DNA of 64,000 nt from Lolium rigidum (GCF_022539505.1 NC_061508.1:61141754-61205753); one strand, 5' to 3'; numbered from the stretch's first letter, positions 45,765 to 58,978 are shown. Made by a program: numbers and translations. The notes: generated by a model from the sequence alone, not told the origin.

Positions 45765-46700
45765 TAACGGAGGGAGTAAGCTCTCTAGCTATGAAAAGTA
45801 CCAAACAATGCATACCAAAATGATTTTTTAGAGGAATACTAGTTCAGGGTTATTTAATTTTATATTAACAGGCCAAAATCGAACCCCGTAGTTGGGTTTT
45901 TGTAAATTGATCCGTAGTACTGGGCAAAACCCTAGTTTAACTTATTTAATCATAAATTCGTAGGTCCATTTTTTACGTTTTTGTTATTATTACAAGGCAG
46001 CACATGTGTTTGCCCGTCTAGTGAAACTCGGAGGAAGAGAGATCACACGGGAGGAGACGAAAGGAGAGCAGTCACAAGGCCCCTCTTATTTATGGTGTCT
46101 CCCCTTTTTCGGGTGATGATGTTGATTGTTGTGTAGGGTTTGTCAGTGCGCATGAGGTGCGAGCGAGCGAGGCCAAGAATGAGAGAGATGCTTTTTTTGT
46201 GAGTGGGACAACCGAACGATCCTGAAGGACCCATATTTCCAATACGCATCAGAGCACAGTTTACAACATGACACAAAATAAACAAGAAATTACGTCTAAA
46301 TCCCGAAGATTTACATGGTAGACCCCAGGCTGAAAGCAAGAAATGCGATCGGGTCCTTAACAACCACAGTCCGGATTGATCCTCGTTGTAGCTATTGCAC
46401 CTATCGAGGTCTTGATGCCTCTATAATTGGAGAGAGGGATGGCATCCAACACCTCGATAATTGGAGAGAGGGACGGCAGCCAACGGAGGTGGATAATTGG
46501 AGAGAGGGAGAGAGAGAGAGTCTTGATGCCTCTCTCTTGACAAAGAAGATGGCTGGGAGTTTGCCTACCTAAAGTATGTGACTTCTGCTCACTGAAGTGT
46601 GGGACCTCACGCATGGGAACCACACGTAAGTGACAGACTTGTTGCTCTAATAACTCGGGTGATTATTATACTGTATTAGTACAAAGTTTCCTATGGATCC
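45765..46700. other. Non-satellite cassette 1 inside the array
   Basis: It begins AACGGAGGGAGTA, which resembles a Stowaway MITE end. About 560 bases of unrecognised sequence follow, then a segment shared with cassette 2 from GGTCCT onward. It contains a short minisatellite and ends with the 120-base segment also found upstream of the SINA-like gene. The satellite resumes after GGATCC. No gene is supported, because overlapping frames here are low-complexity. Confidence 0.7.
46422..46520 (+). repeat. Minisatellite with ATAATTGGAGAGAGGG units
   Basis: Three imperfect units of about 32 bases contain ATAATTGGAGAGAGGG followed by (A/G)CGGCAGCCAAC-like wording and then a GA run. The same minisatellite occurs at about 50898-50995. 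Confidence 0.75.
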
Positions 46701-49700
46701 TTCTTAGTCACTCCAAAATGAAGCTTTTGGGAGGTTTTTGAAATTTCCATGTTTGAAACCCCAAACCCACTTCTCTTCATGCTTGACTTCATAAGACAGA
46801 GTTTAGGGTTAGGGGATAGATACACGATTTTTCTGGTATGAATATGTCTAGATCTTGTTTATCAACTTGAATGCTTACTGAATGACATAAGAAGACTATG
46901 TGCTTTGGTTTTTCACTTTTTTTGAATTTTTATGCCCATTTGAATTTTGGTCAACGGTTTGACCAAGATTTAAACAAGTTAAAAACATGAATATGAAAAG
47001 GTAAGCATGTACCGATCCTTCTTAGTCACTCCAAAATGAAGCTCTTGGGAGGTTTTTGAAATTTCTATGTTTGAAACCAAAAACCACTTCTCGTCATGCT
47101 TGACTTCATAAGACATTGTTTAGGGTTAGGGGTAGATACATGATTTTTCTGGTTTGAATATGTCTAGATCTTGTTTATCAACTTGAATGTTTACTGTGTG
47201 ACATAAGAAGACTATGTGCTTTGGTTTTTCAATTTTTCAATTTTTTTGATTTTTATGCCCATTTCAATTTTGGTCAAATCCTAGGTTTGACCAAGATTTA
47301 AACAAGTTAAAAACATGAATATGAAAAAGTAAGCATGTATCGATCCTTCTTAGTCACTCCAAAATGAAGCTCGTGGGAGTATTTTGAAATTTCCATGTTT
47401 GAAACCCAATACACCACTTATGTTCATGCTTGACTTCATAAGATAGAGTTTAGGGTTAGGGGTAGATACATGATTTTTCTGGTTTGAATATATCTAGACC
47501 TTGTTTATCGACTTGAATGTTCTTATTATATGACATAAGAAGACTATGTGCTTTGGTTTTTCATTTTTTTCATTTTTTCATTTTTTTGAATTTTTATGCC
47601 CATTTGAATTTTGGTCAACGGTTTGATCACGATTTAAACAAGTTAAAAACTTGAATATGATAAAGTAAGCATGTATCGATCCTTCTTAATTAGTCACTAC
47701 AAAATGAAGCTCTTGGGAGGTTTTTTAAATTTCTATGTTTGAAACCAAATCCACTTCTCTTCATGCTTGACTTCATAAGACAGAGTTTTGGGTTAGGGGT
47801 AGATACATGATTTTTATGGTTTGAATATGTCTAGATCTTGTTTATCAACTTGAATGCTTACTGTGTGACATAAGAACACTATGTGCTTTGGTTTTTTTTG
47901 TTTTTATTTTATTTTTATGCCCATTTCAATTTTGGTCAAATCCTAGGTTTGACCAAGATTTAAACTAGTTAAAAACATGAATATGAAAAAGTAAGCATGT
48001 ATCGATCCTTCTTATTAGTCACTCCAAAATGAAGCTCTTGGGAGGTTTTTGAAATTTCCATGTTTGAAACCCAAAACCACTTCTCTTCATGCTTGACTTC
48101 ATAAGACATGGTTTAGGGTTAGGGGTAGATACATGACTTTTCTGGTTTGAATATGTCTAGACCTTGTTTACAAACTTAAATGCTTACTATATGATAAGAC
48201 TATGTGCTTTTGTTTTTGATTTTTTTTGTTTTTTTTTGAATTTTTATGCCCATTTGAATATTGGTCAAATCCTTGGTATGACCAAGAGTTAAACAAGTTT
48301 AAAACACGTATATGAAAAAGTAAGCATGTATCCTTCTTAGTCACTACAAAATGAAGCTCTTGGGAGGTTTTTAAAATTTCTATGTTTGAAACCAAAAGCC
48401 ACTTCTCTTCATGCTTGACTTCATAAGATAGAGTTTAGGGTTAGGGGTAGATACATGATTTTTCTGGTTCGAATATATCTAGATCTTGTATATCAACTTG
48501 AATGCTTACTATATGATATAAGAAGACTATGTGCTTTGGTTTTTCATGTTGTCATTTTTTTGAATTTTATGCCCATTTGAATTTTGGTCAAATCCTAGTT
48601 TTGACCAAGATTGAAATAAGTTAAAAACATGAATATCAAAAAGTAAGCATGTATCGATCCTTCTTAGTCACTCCAAAATAAAGCTCGTGGGAATATTTTG
48701 AAATTTCCATGTTTGAAACCCAATATCACTTCTCTTCATGCTTGACTTCATAAGATAGAGTTTAGGGTTAGGGGTAGATACATGATTTTTCTGGTTTGAA
48801 TATGTCTACACCTTCTTTATCGACTTAAATGTTCTTACTATATGACATAAGAAGACTATGTGATTTGGTTTTTCATTTTTTTTGATTTTTTTTTGAATTT
48901 TTATGCCCATTCGAATCTTGGTCAAATCTTAGGTTGGACCAAGATTTGAACAAGTTTAAAACATGAATAGAAAAAGTAAGCCTGGATCCTTCTTAGTCAC
49001 TCCTAAATGAAGCTCTTGGGAGGTGTTTGAAATTTCTATGTTTGAAACCCAAAAACACTTCTCTTCATGCTTGACTTCATAAGACAGAGTTTAGGGTTAG
49101 GGATAGATACATGATTTTTCTGGTTTGAATATGTCTAGACCTTGTTTATCAGCTAGAATGCTTACTGTATGACATAAGAAGACTATGTGCTTTGGTTTTT
49201 ATTTTATTTTTTTATTATTTCTTTGAATTTTTATGCCCATTTGAGTCTTGGTCAAATCCTAGGTTTGACCAAGATTTAAACAAGTTAAAAACATGAATAT
49301 GAAAAAGAAAGCATGTATCGATCCTTCTTAGTCACTCAAAAATGATCAAGCTCGATCTTGGGAGGTTTTTGAAATTTCTATGTTTGAAACCAAAACCACT
49401 TCTCTTCATGCTTGACTTCGTAAGACAAGGTTTACTGTTAGGGTTAGATACATGATTTTTCTGGTTTGAATATGTCTAGATCTTGTTTAATTATCAACTT
49501 GAATGCTTACTATGTGACATAAGAAGACTATGTGTTGTGGTTTTGATTTTTTTGATTTTTTTAATTTTATGCCCATTTCAATTTTTGTCAAATCCTAGGT
49601 TTGACCAAGATTTAAACAAGTTAAAAACATGAATATGAAAAAGTAAGCATGTATCGATCCTTCTTAGTCACTCCAAAATGAAGCTCGTGGGAGTATTATG

Positions 49701-50820
49701 AAATTTCCATGTTTGAAACCCAATACACCACTTATGTTCATGCTTGACTTCATAAGATAGAGTTTAGAGTTAGGGGTAGATACATAACTTTTCTGATTTG
49801 AATATGTCTAGACCTTGTTTATCGACTTGAATGTTCTTACTATATGACATAATTAAGAAGACTATGTGCTTTGGTTTTTAATTTTTTATTTTTTTTTTGA
49901 ATTTTTATGCCCATTTGAATTTTGGTCAACGGTTTGACCAAGATTTTAACAAGTTAAAAACATGAATATGATAAAGTAAGCATGTATCGATCCTTCTTAG
50001 TCACTCCAAAATGAAGCTCTTGGGAGGTTTTTGAAATTTCTATGTTTGAAACCAAAAACCACTTCAATTAATGCTTGACTTCATCAGATAGAGTTTAGGG
50101 TTAGGGGTAGATACATGATTTTTCTGGTTTGAATATGTCTAGATATAATTTATCAACTTGAATGTTTAATGTGTGACATAAGAAGACTATGTGCTTTGGT
50201 TTTTTTTTTTGATTTTTTTTTTGATTTTTTATGCCCATTTCAATTTTGGTTAAATCCTAGGTTTGACCAAGATTTAAACAAGTTAAAAAGATGAATATGA
50301 AAAAGTAAGCATGTATCGATCCTTCTTATTAGTCACTCCAAAATGAAGCTTGTGGGAGGTTTTTGAAATTTCCATGTTTGAAACCCAAAACCACTTCTCT
50401 TCATGCTTGACTTCATAAGATAGAGTTTAGGGTTAGGGGTAGATACATGATTTTTCTGGTTTGAATATGTCTAGACCTTGTTTATAAACTTGAATGCTTA
50501 CTATATGACAAGACTATTTGCTTTTTTTTGCCCATTTGAATCTTGGTCAAATACTAGGTTTGACCAAGAGTTAAACAAGTTTAAAACATGAATATGAAAA
50601 AGTAAGCATGTATCCTTCTTAGTCACTCCAAAATGAAGCTCTTGGGAGGTTTTTAAAATTTCTATGTTTGAAACCAAAAGCCACTTCTCTTCATGCTTGA
50701 CTTCATAAGACTGAGTTTAGGGTTAGGGGTAGATACATGATTTTTCTGGTTCGGATATGTCTAGATCTTGTTTATCAACTTGAATGCTTATTGTATGACA
50801 TAAGAAGACTATGTCCTTTG
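46701..50820 (+). repeat. Satellite array, block 3
   Basis: About thirteen monomers in the same orientation as blocks 1 and 2. Two wording classes alternate irregularly: AAGCTCTTGGGAGGTTTTTGAAATTT and AAGCTCGTGGGAGTATTTTG. Internal T-rich tracts vary in length. The block ends at ATGTCCTTTG where cassette 2 starts. Confidence 0.92.
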
Positions 50821-51175
50821 GTCCTCGTTGTAGCTATGACACCGTTCGGATTGATCCTCGTCGTAGCTATGACACCTATCGAGGTCTTGATGCCTCGATA
50901 ATTGGAGAGAGGGTCGACAGCCAACGCCTCGATAATTGGAGAGAGGGACGGCAGCCAACGGAGGTGGATAATTGGAGAGTGGGAGAGAGAGAGAGTCTTG
51001 ATGTCTCTCTCTTGACAAAGAAGATGGCTGGGAGTTTGCCTACCTAGCGTACGTGACTTGTGCTCAGTGAAGTGTGGGACCTCACGCATGGGAATCACAC
51101 GTAAGTGACAAACTTGTTGCTCTAATAACTCGAGTGATTATTATAGTATATTAGTACAAAGTTTCCTATGGATCC
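50821..51175. other. Non-satellite cassette 2 inside the array
   Basis: This is a shorter relative of cassette 1 covering only its last part: CCTCGTTGTAGCTATG repeats, the minisatellite, GACAAAGAAGATGGCTGGG, and the segment shared with the SINA-like upstream region. It lies about 4.48 kb after the same point in cassette 1. Confidence 0.75.
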
Positions 51176-51885
51176 TTCTTAGTCACTACAAAAATGAAGC
51201 TTTTGGGAGGTTTTTGAAATTTCCATGTTTGAAACCCAAAACCCACTTCTCTTCATGTTTTACTTCATAAGACAGAGTTTAGGGTTAGGGGTAGATACAT
51301 GATTTTTCTGGTTTGAATATGTCTAGATCTTGTTTATCAACTTGAATATTTACTATATTACATAAGAAGACTATGTGCTTTGGTTTTTCACTTTTTTTAG
51401 AATTTTTATGCCCATTTGAATTTTGGTCAACGGTTTGACCAAGATTTAAACAAGTTAAAAACATGAATATGAAAAAGTAAGCATGTATCGATCCTTCTTA
51501 GTCACTTCAAAATGAAGCTCTTGGGAGGTTTTTGAAATTTCTATGTTTGAAACCAAAAACCATTTCTCTTCATGCTTGACTTCATAAGACAGAGTTTAGG
51601 GTTAGGGGTAGATAGATGATTTTTCTGGTTTGAATATGTCTAGATCTTGTTTATCAACTTGAGTGCTTACTGTGTGACATAAGAAGACTATGTGCTTTGG
51701 TTTTTTTAATTTTTTTTTTAATTTTATGCCCATTTCAGTTTTGGTCAAATCTTAGGGTTGACCAAGATTTAAACAAGTGAAAAACATGAATATGAAAAAG
51801 TAAGCATGTATCGATCCTTTTTAATCACTTCAAAATGATGAAGCTCTTGGGAGGTTTTTGAAATTTCTATGATTGAAACCATGCA
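51176..51885 (+). repeat. Satellite array, block 4
   Basis: About two monomers, ending in GATTGAAACCATGCA where element E inserted. The end of the array is not seen beyond E in this window. Confidence 0.9.
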
Positions 51886-53413
51886 TGATAACCCACAAGT
51901 ATAGGGGATCGCAACAGTCTTCGAGGGAAGTAAAACCCAAATTTATTGATTCGACACAAGGGGAGGTAAAGAATACTTATAAGCCTTAAAAACTGAGTTG
52001 TCAATTCAGCTGCACCTGGAAAAGCACTAGTAACAAGGGTGATGTGAAAGCGGCAGTAATATGAGAGCAGTAGTAACAGTAACACAGCAGCAGTAGCAGT
52101 AATATGAGAGCAATGGCACCAGAAAATAGTTGATACTACTTCCAATGTCATATAGAATCGAGTATATGATGATGAGAGATGGACCGGGGTTCCCAGCTAT
52201 CTACACTAGTGGTAACTCTCCAATAACAAGTGTTGGGTGAACAAATTACAGCTTGGGCAATTGATAGGATTGAAATAGCATTAAGACATAACATCAAGAT
52301 TATTAATCATGTAGGCATGTTTTCCATATATAGTCATACGTGCTCGCAATGAGAAACTTGTACAACATCTTTTGTCCTACCAGCCGGTGGCAGCCGGGCC
52401 TCTAGGGAATCTACTGGAAATTAAGGTACTCCTTTTAATAGAGCACCGGAGCAAAGCATTAACACTCCGTGAAAACATGTGATCCTCATATCTAAACCTT
52501 CCCCTCCAGTTATCCCGATTGCTTGTCACTGCGGGGCCTCGGGTTCCGGACATAGACATGTGCAAACAACTTGTAGATACAATCTAAGCTATAAGTATAG
52601 AGCTTAAATCTAAGATCATGCCACTCGGGTCCTAGTGACAAGCATTAAACACAACAAGATTGCAGCAACACTAACTTCATAAACTTTGTAGATAGACTAA
52701 TCATAATGTAACAATCCATCGGATCCCAACAAACACAACACCGATTACATTAGATGAATCTCAATCATGTAAGGCAGCTCATGAGATCATTGTATTGAAG
52801 TACATGGGGGAGAGAATACCAACTAGCTACAGCTAGAACCCGTAGTCCATGGGGGAACTACTCATGGAACATGATGGAGGCGGTGGTGTCGATGGAGATG
52901 GCTTCCGGGGGCACTTCCCCGTCCCGGCGGCGTGCCGGAACAGAGATTTTGTCCCCCGAATTGGAGTTTCGCGATGGTGGCGGCGCCCCTGGAGTCTTTC
53001 TGGAGTTTCGTCAATTGGTATCGAGGTTTTAGGTCACCAGGGCTTAAATAGGCGAAGAGACGGAGTCGGAGGGGCCACGGGGCCTCCTCACACTAGTGGG
53101 GCGCCCCCCTAGGCTGCGCCGCCACCACGTGTGGGGCCCCCAGGGCTCCCCTCTGGTCCCTCTCGGTCTCTCTGGAAGCTTCCGGGAAAAATAAGGTTCT
53201 GGGCGTTGATTTCGTCCGATTCCAAGAATATTGCCCGAACAGCCTTTCTGGAACCAAAAACAACGAGAAAACGAAGCGGCACTTCGGCATCTTGTTAATA
53301 GGTTAGTTCCGGAAAATGCATAAAAACATTATAAAGTGCAAGCAAAACATGTAAGTATTGTCATAAAACAAGCATGGAACATCAGAAATTATAGGTACGT
53401 TGGAGACATATCA
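51886..53413 (-). repeat. 3' LTR of element E (Sabrina-like)
   Basis: On the minus strand it runs TGATATGTCTCCAACG to GGGTTATCA over 1528 bases. It shares its first few hundred bases with the other LTR types but has a distinct second half. The GC-rich block lies at about 52880-53140. Confidence 0.88.
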
Positions 53414-54084
53414 AGCATCCCCAAGCTTAGTTCCTGCTCGCCCTCGAGTAGGTAAACGATAAAAAGAATAATTTCTGTAGTGACATGCTACTTACATAAC
53501 CTTGATCATACTATTATAAAGCATATGAGATGAATGCAGTGACTCAAGGCAATGATCTATAGTTGCTAACAAATAGATAACATATAGCAAAACTTTTCAC
53601 GAATAGTAATTTCAAGACAAGCATCAAAAGTCTTGCATAAGAGTTAACTCATAAAGCAATAGATTCAAAGTAAAAGAATCGAAGCAACACAAAGGAAGAT
53701 ATAAGTTTCAGCGGTTGCTTTCAACTTTCAACATGCATATCTCATGGATAATTGTCAACACAAAGTAATATGATGAATGCAAATAAGCAAGTATGTAAGA
53801 ATCAATGCACAGTTGACACAAGTGTTTGCTTCTAAGATGGAAGGAAGTAGGTAAACTGACTCAACATAAAGTAAAAGAAAGGCCCTTCGCAGAGGGAAGC
53901 AGGGATTAAATCATGTGCTAGAGCTTTTTAAGTTTTGAAATCATATAGAGAGCATAAAAGTAAAGTTTTGAGAGGTGTTTGTTGTTGTCAACGACTGATA
54001 GTGGGCACTCTAACTACCTCATCAACCAGACTTTCAAGAGCGGCTCCCATGAAGGACGTTATCTCTACCAGCAAGGTAGATCAT
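53414..54084 (-). other. 3' module of element E, part left of F
   Basis: Non-coding, colinear with A and H near their 3' LTRs. It ends at the target duplication atcat (54080-54084) and resumes at 60832/60837 with CCCTCTTCTCTTTTG. Confidence 0.8.
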
Positions 54085-55682
54085 TGATGCGCGTAGTTGA
54101 CACGTCCGTTGGGAACCCCAAGAGGAAGGTGTGATGCGCACAGCAGTAAGTTTTCCCTCAGTAAGAAACCAAGGTTTATCGAACCAGTAGGAGCCAAGAA
54201 GCACGTTGAAGGTTGATGGCGGCGGAGTGTAGTGCGGCGCAACACCGGGGATTTCGGCGCCAACGTGGAACCCGCACAACACAATCACGTAACTTTGCCC
54301 CAACGTAACAGTGAGGTTGTCAACCTCACCGGCTTGCTGTAAACAAAGGATTAGATGTATAGTGTGGATGATGATGGTTTGTTTGCGAAGAACAGTAGAG
54401 AACAATTGCAGTAGATTGTATTTCAGATGTAAAGAATAGGACCGGGGTCCACAGTTCACTAGTGGTGTCTCTCCCATAAGATAAACAGATGTTGGGTGAA
54501 CAAATTACGAGTTGGGCAATTGACAAATAAAGAAGGCATAACAATGCACATACATATATCATGATGAGTACTATGAGATTTAATCAGGGCATTACGACAA
54601 AGTACATAGACCGCTATCCAAGCATGCATCTATGCCTAAAAAGTCCACTTTCAGGTTATCATCCGAACCCCTTCCGGTATTAAGTTGTAAACAACGGACA
54701 ATTGCATTAAGTATGGTGCGTAATGTAATCAACACAAATATCCTTAGACAAAGCATCGATGTTTTATCCCTAGTGGCAACATCACATCCACAACCTTAGA
54801 ACTTTCCGTCATCTGTCCCGCATTTAATGGAGGCATGAACCCACTATCGAGCATAAATACTCCCTCTTGGAGTCACAAGTATCAACTTGGTCAGAGCCTC
54901 TACTAGCAACGGAGAGCATGCAAGAACATAAATAACATATATGATAGATTGATAATCAACTTGACATAGTATTCAATATTCATCGGATCCCAACAAACGC
55001 AACATGTAGCATTACAAATAGATGATCTTGATCATGATAGGCAGCTCACAAGATCTAACATGATAGCACAATGAGGAGAAGACAACCATCTAGCTATGCT
55101 ATGGACCCATAGTCCAGGGGTGGACTACTCACACATCAATCCGGAGGCGATCATGGCAATGAAGAGACCTCCGGGAGATGATTCCCCTCTCCGGCAGGGT
55201 GCCGGAGGCGATCTCCTGAATCCCCCGAGATGGGATTGGCGGCGGCGTCACAGTAAGGTTTTCCGTATCGTGGCTCTCGGTACTGGGGTTATTATCGACG
55301 AAGGCTTAAGTAGGCGGAAGGGCAGGTCAAGAGGTGCCACGGGGGCCCCACACAACAGGCCGGCGCGGCCAGGGCTTGGGCCGCGCCGCCCTATTGTCTG
55401 GCCACCACGTGGCCCCACTTCGTATCCTCTTCGGTCTTCTGGAAGCTTCGTGCAAAAATAGGACCCTGGGCGTTGATTTCGTCCAATTCCGAGAATATTT
55501 CCTTACTAGGATTTCTGAAACCAAAAACAACAGAAAACAACGAACCGGCTCTTCGGCATCTCGTCAATAGGTTAGTGCCGGAAAATGCATAATAATGACA
55601 TATAATGTGTATAAAACATGTGAGTATCATCATAAAAGTAGCATGGAACATAAGAAATTATAGATACGTTTGGGACGTATCA
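54085..55682 (-). repeat. 3' LTR of element F (type II)
   Basis: On the minus strand it starts TGATACGTCCCAAACG and ends CTACGCGCATCA. The polypurine tract follows at 55684-55697, with GCATCCCTAAGCTT on the plus strand, so one of the G residues is changed. Confidence 0.93.
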
Positions 55683-58288
55683 AGCATCCCTAAGCTTAGT
55701 TCCTACTCGCCCTCGAGTAGGTAAACGATAACAAAGATAATTTCTAAAGTGACATGCTATCATAATCTTGATCATACTATTGTAAAGCATATGGGATGAA
55801 TGCAGCGATTCGAAGCAATGATGGAGATAATGAGTAAACAAATGAATCATATAGAAAAGACTTTTCATGAATAATACTTCCAAGACAAGCATCAATAAGA
55901 CTTGCATAAGAGTTACTCATAAAGCAATAAATTCAAAGTAAAGGTATTGAAGCAACACAAAGGAAGATATAAGTTTCAGCGGTTGCTTTCAACTTCAACA
56001 TGTATATCTCATGGATAATTGTCAACACAAAGTAATATAACAAGTGCAATAGGTAAACATGTAAGAATCAATGCACACAGTTGATACAAGTGTTTGCTTC
56101 TGGGATAGAAAGAATAGGCTAACTGACTCAACAATAAAGTAAAAGATAGGCCCTTCGTAGAGGGAAGCATTGATTACTATATTTGTGCTAGAGCTTTTCA
56201 TTTTGAAAACAAGAAACAATTTTGTCAACGGTAGTAATAAACCATATGTGTTATGTATAAGATATCTTATAAGTTGCAAGCCTCATGCATAGTATACTAA
56301 TAGTGCTCGCACCTTGTCCTAATTAGCTTGGATTAACACGGATTATCATTGCATAGCATATGTTTCATCCAAGTGTCACAAAGGGGTACCTCTATGCCGC
56401 ATGTACAAAGGTCTAAGGAGAAAGCTCGCATTGGATTTCTCGCTCTTGATTATTCTCAACTTAGACATCCATACCGGGACAACATAGACAACAGATAATG
56501 GACTCCTCTTTAATGCATAAGCATTCAACAACAGTTAATTTTCTCATAAGAGATTGAGGATTAGTTCTCCAAACTGAAACTTCCACCATGAATCATGGCT
56601 TTAGTTAGCGGCCCAATGTTCTTCTCTAACATTATGCATAGTCAAACCATTTGATCATGAAAATCTCCCTTACTTTAGACAAGACGAACATGCATAGCAA
56701 CTCACATGATATTCAACAAAGGTAAAAGTTGATGGCGTCCCCAGAAACATGGTTACCGCTCAACAAGCAACTTATTAATAAATAAGACACATAAGTACAT
56801 ATTCTTCACCACAATAGTTTTTAAGGCTATTTGTCCCATGAGCTATATATTGCAAAGGCAAAGAACAGAAATTTTAAAGGTAGCACTCAAGTAATGTACT
56901 TTGGAATGGCGGAGAAATACCATGTAGTAGGTAGGTATGGTGGACACAAATGGCATAGTAGTTGGCTCAAGGATTTGGATGCATGAGAAGAATTCCTCTC
57001 AATACAAGGCTAGGCTAGCAAGGTTGTTTGAAGCAAACTCAAGTATAAAAGGTGCAGCAAAGCTCACATATGAACATATTGTAACTATTATAAGACTTTA
57101 CATTGTCTCCTTGTTGTTCAAACACCTCAACCGAGAAAATATCTAGACTCTAGAGATCAATCATGCAAACCAAATTTTAATAAGCTCTATGTAGTTATTC
57201 ATTAATGGGTACAAGGTACATGATGCAAGAGCTTAAACATGATCTATATGAGCACAACAATTGCCAAGTATCACATTATTCAAGACATTAAACCATTTAC
57301 CACATGCGACATTTTCCGTTTCCAACCATATAACAATGAATGAAATAGTCCAACTTTCGCAATGAACATTAAAAGATAAAGCTAAGAACATATTTGTTCA
57401 TACGAAACAGCGGAGCGTGTCTCTTTCCCAAACAAAGAATGCTAGGATCCGATCTTATTCAAACAAAACAAAAATAAAAACAAACAGACGCTCCAAGTAA
57501 AGCACATAAGATGTGACGGAATAAAAATATAGTTTCACTAGAGGAACTCGATAAGTTGTCGATGAAGAAGGGATGCCTTGGGCATCCCCAAGCTTAGACG
57601 CTTGAGTCTTCTTAAAATATGCAGGGATGAACCACGGGGGCATCCCCAAGCTTTGACTTTTCACTCTCCTTGATCATATTGTATCATCCTCCCCTCTTGA
57701 CCCTTGAAAACTTCCTCCACACCAAACTCGAAACAACTCATTAGAGGGTTAGTGCATAATCAAAAATTCACATGTTCAGAGGTGACATAATCATTCTTAA
57801 CACTTCTGGACATTTCACAAAGCTACTGGACATTAATGGAACAAAGAAATCCATCCAACATAGCAAAAGAGGCAATGCGAAATAAAAGGCAGAATCTGTC
57901 AAAACAGAACAGTCCGTAAAGACGGATTTTATTGAGGAACCAGACTTGCTCAAATGAAAATGCCCAAATTGAATGAAAGTTGCGTACATATCTGAGGATC
58001 ACGCACGCAAATTGGCAGATTTTTTTGAGCTACCTACAGAGAGGCAGGTCGAAATTCGTGACAGCAAGAAATCTGTTTCTGCGCAGCAATCCAAATCTAG
58101 TATTGACTTTACTATCAAAGACTTTACTTGGCACAACAATGCAATACAATAAAGATAAGGAGAGGTTGCTACAGTAGTAAACAACTTCCAAGACTCAAAT
58201 ATAAAACAAAGTGCAGAAGTAAAATAATGGGTTGTCTCCCATAAGCGCTTTTCTTTAACGCCTTTCAGCTAGGCGCAGAAAGTGTGAA
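55683..58288 (-). other. Non-coding 3' module of element F
   Basis: Colinear in reverse with H 39186-41749. The polypurine-like motifs are near 57583-57600 and 57640-57655, and the post-ORF block is at about 58230-58270. No gene is seen. Confidence 0.75.
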
Positions 58289-58978
58289 TCAAGTATTATC
58301 AAGAGATGGAGCATCAACATCAATAGGTATCTTAGATGCTCCCCCATCCATAGTGGTGCTAAGGGCTTTGTCAATTTTAGGCCTATAATAGCTTTTTGGC
58401 TTAGGCACTTTAGAGGCATACATGAATTTTTGCTCCTTACCCACATAAGCTTTCTCCTTAAACTTAAGAGAAGAAAAAGTTGAACCCAAGGTTCCCATAG
58501 CTTCTTCAAGTTCACTTATCCTATGGGTTCGATTATCATGAGTAGCACAAGTTTCTAAAATAGCAATTCTCTCATTAATTCCACCTAGAGATTTATCAAG
58601 TTTATCAGTGCTATTAAGTAATATTCCCAATTTAGTCTCAATACTTGGAAGATCTTTCTCTATGACCTCCAACTTTTTCATGACATCTTCAAGAGAGACT
58701 TCAATTTTAGTTTCATTAACAGGTGGTATTCCAACTAGACTCTTAACGATGCAACTAGCTTCTAAAGCAGGAGTGCCCAGGAAATTACCTCCCGCAAGAG
58801 TATCAAGAACATACCTATTCCAGCTAGAGATACCAACATAAAAGTTCCTAAGTAGTATAATAGTGGAGTGTTTCTTAATGCACCTATGATGAGCATCGCT
58901 AATTCTATACCAAGCATCTTTAAAACTTTCTCCCCCTTGTTGCTTAAACGAACGAACTTCAACTTCAGGATTACTCAT
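58289..58978 (-). CDS. Gag-like variant protein without protease (element F)
   Basis: The 229-residue frame starts at the ATG at 58978, right after the leader. Residues 10-68 look like the second half of a retrotransposon Gag domain (ESFKDAWYRISDAHHRC, NFYVGISSWNRYVLDTLAGG), while the first half is missing. Residues 95-142 form a strong coiled-coil candidate, and 150-180 a second helical part. The tail is basic and then ends DAPSLDNT, the same ending as the protease in H. I infer an internal loss of the protease with both ends kept. It differs clearly from the K and H Gag, so it is another lineage and not a simple decay product. Packaging ability is unknown. Confidence 0.7.
   Translation of the reverse strand: MSNPEVEVRSFKQQGGESFKDAWYRISDAHHRCIKKHSTIILLRNFYVGISSWNRYVLDTLAGGNFLGTPALEASCIVKSLVGIPPVNETKIEVSLEDVMKKLEVIEKDLPSIETKLGILLNSTDKLDKSLGGINERIAILETCATHDNRTHRISELEEAMGTLGSTFSSLKFKEKAYVGKEQKFMYASKVPKPKSYYRPKIDKALSTTMDGGASKIPIDVDAPSLDNT

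Noticed and set aside
46315..46623. Overlapping frames on both strands in the cassettes (also 50775-51098)
   Set aside because: They are produced by the ATAATTGGAGAGAGGG minisatellite and GA-rich low complexity, and no family resemblance is seen.
33677..51885. CRISPR-like array of regularly spaced repeats
   Set aside because: The monomers are about 330 bases with no unique spacers, in plant nuclear DNA. This is a satellite.
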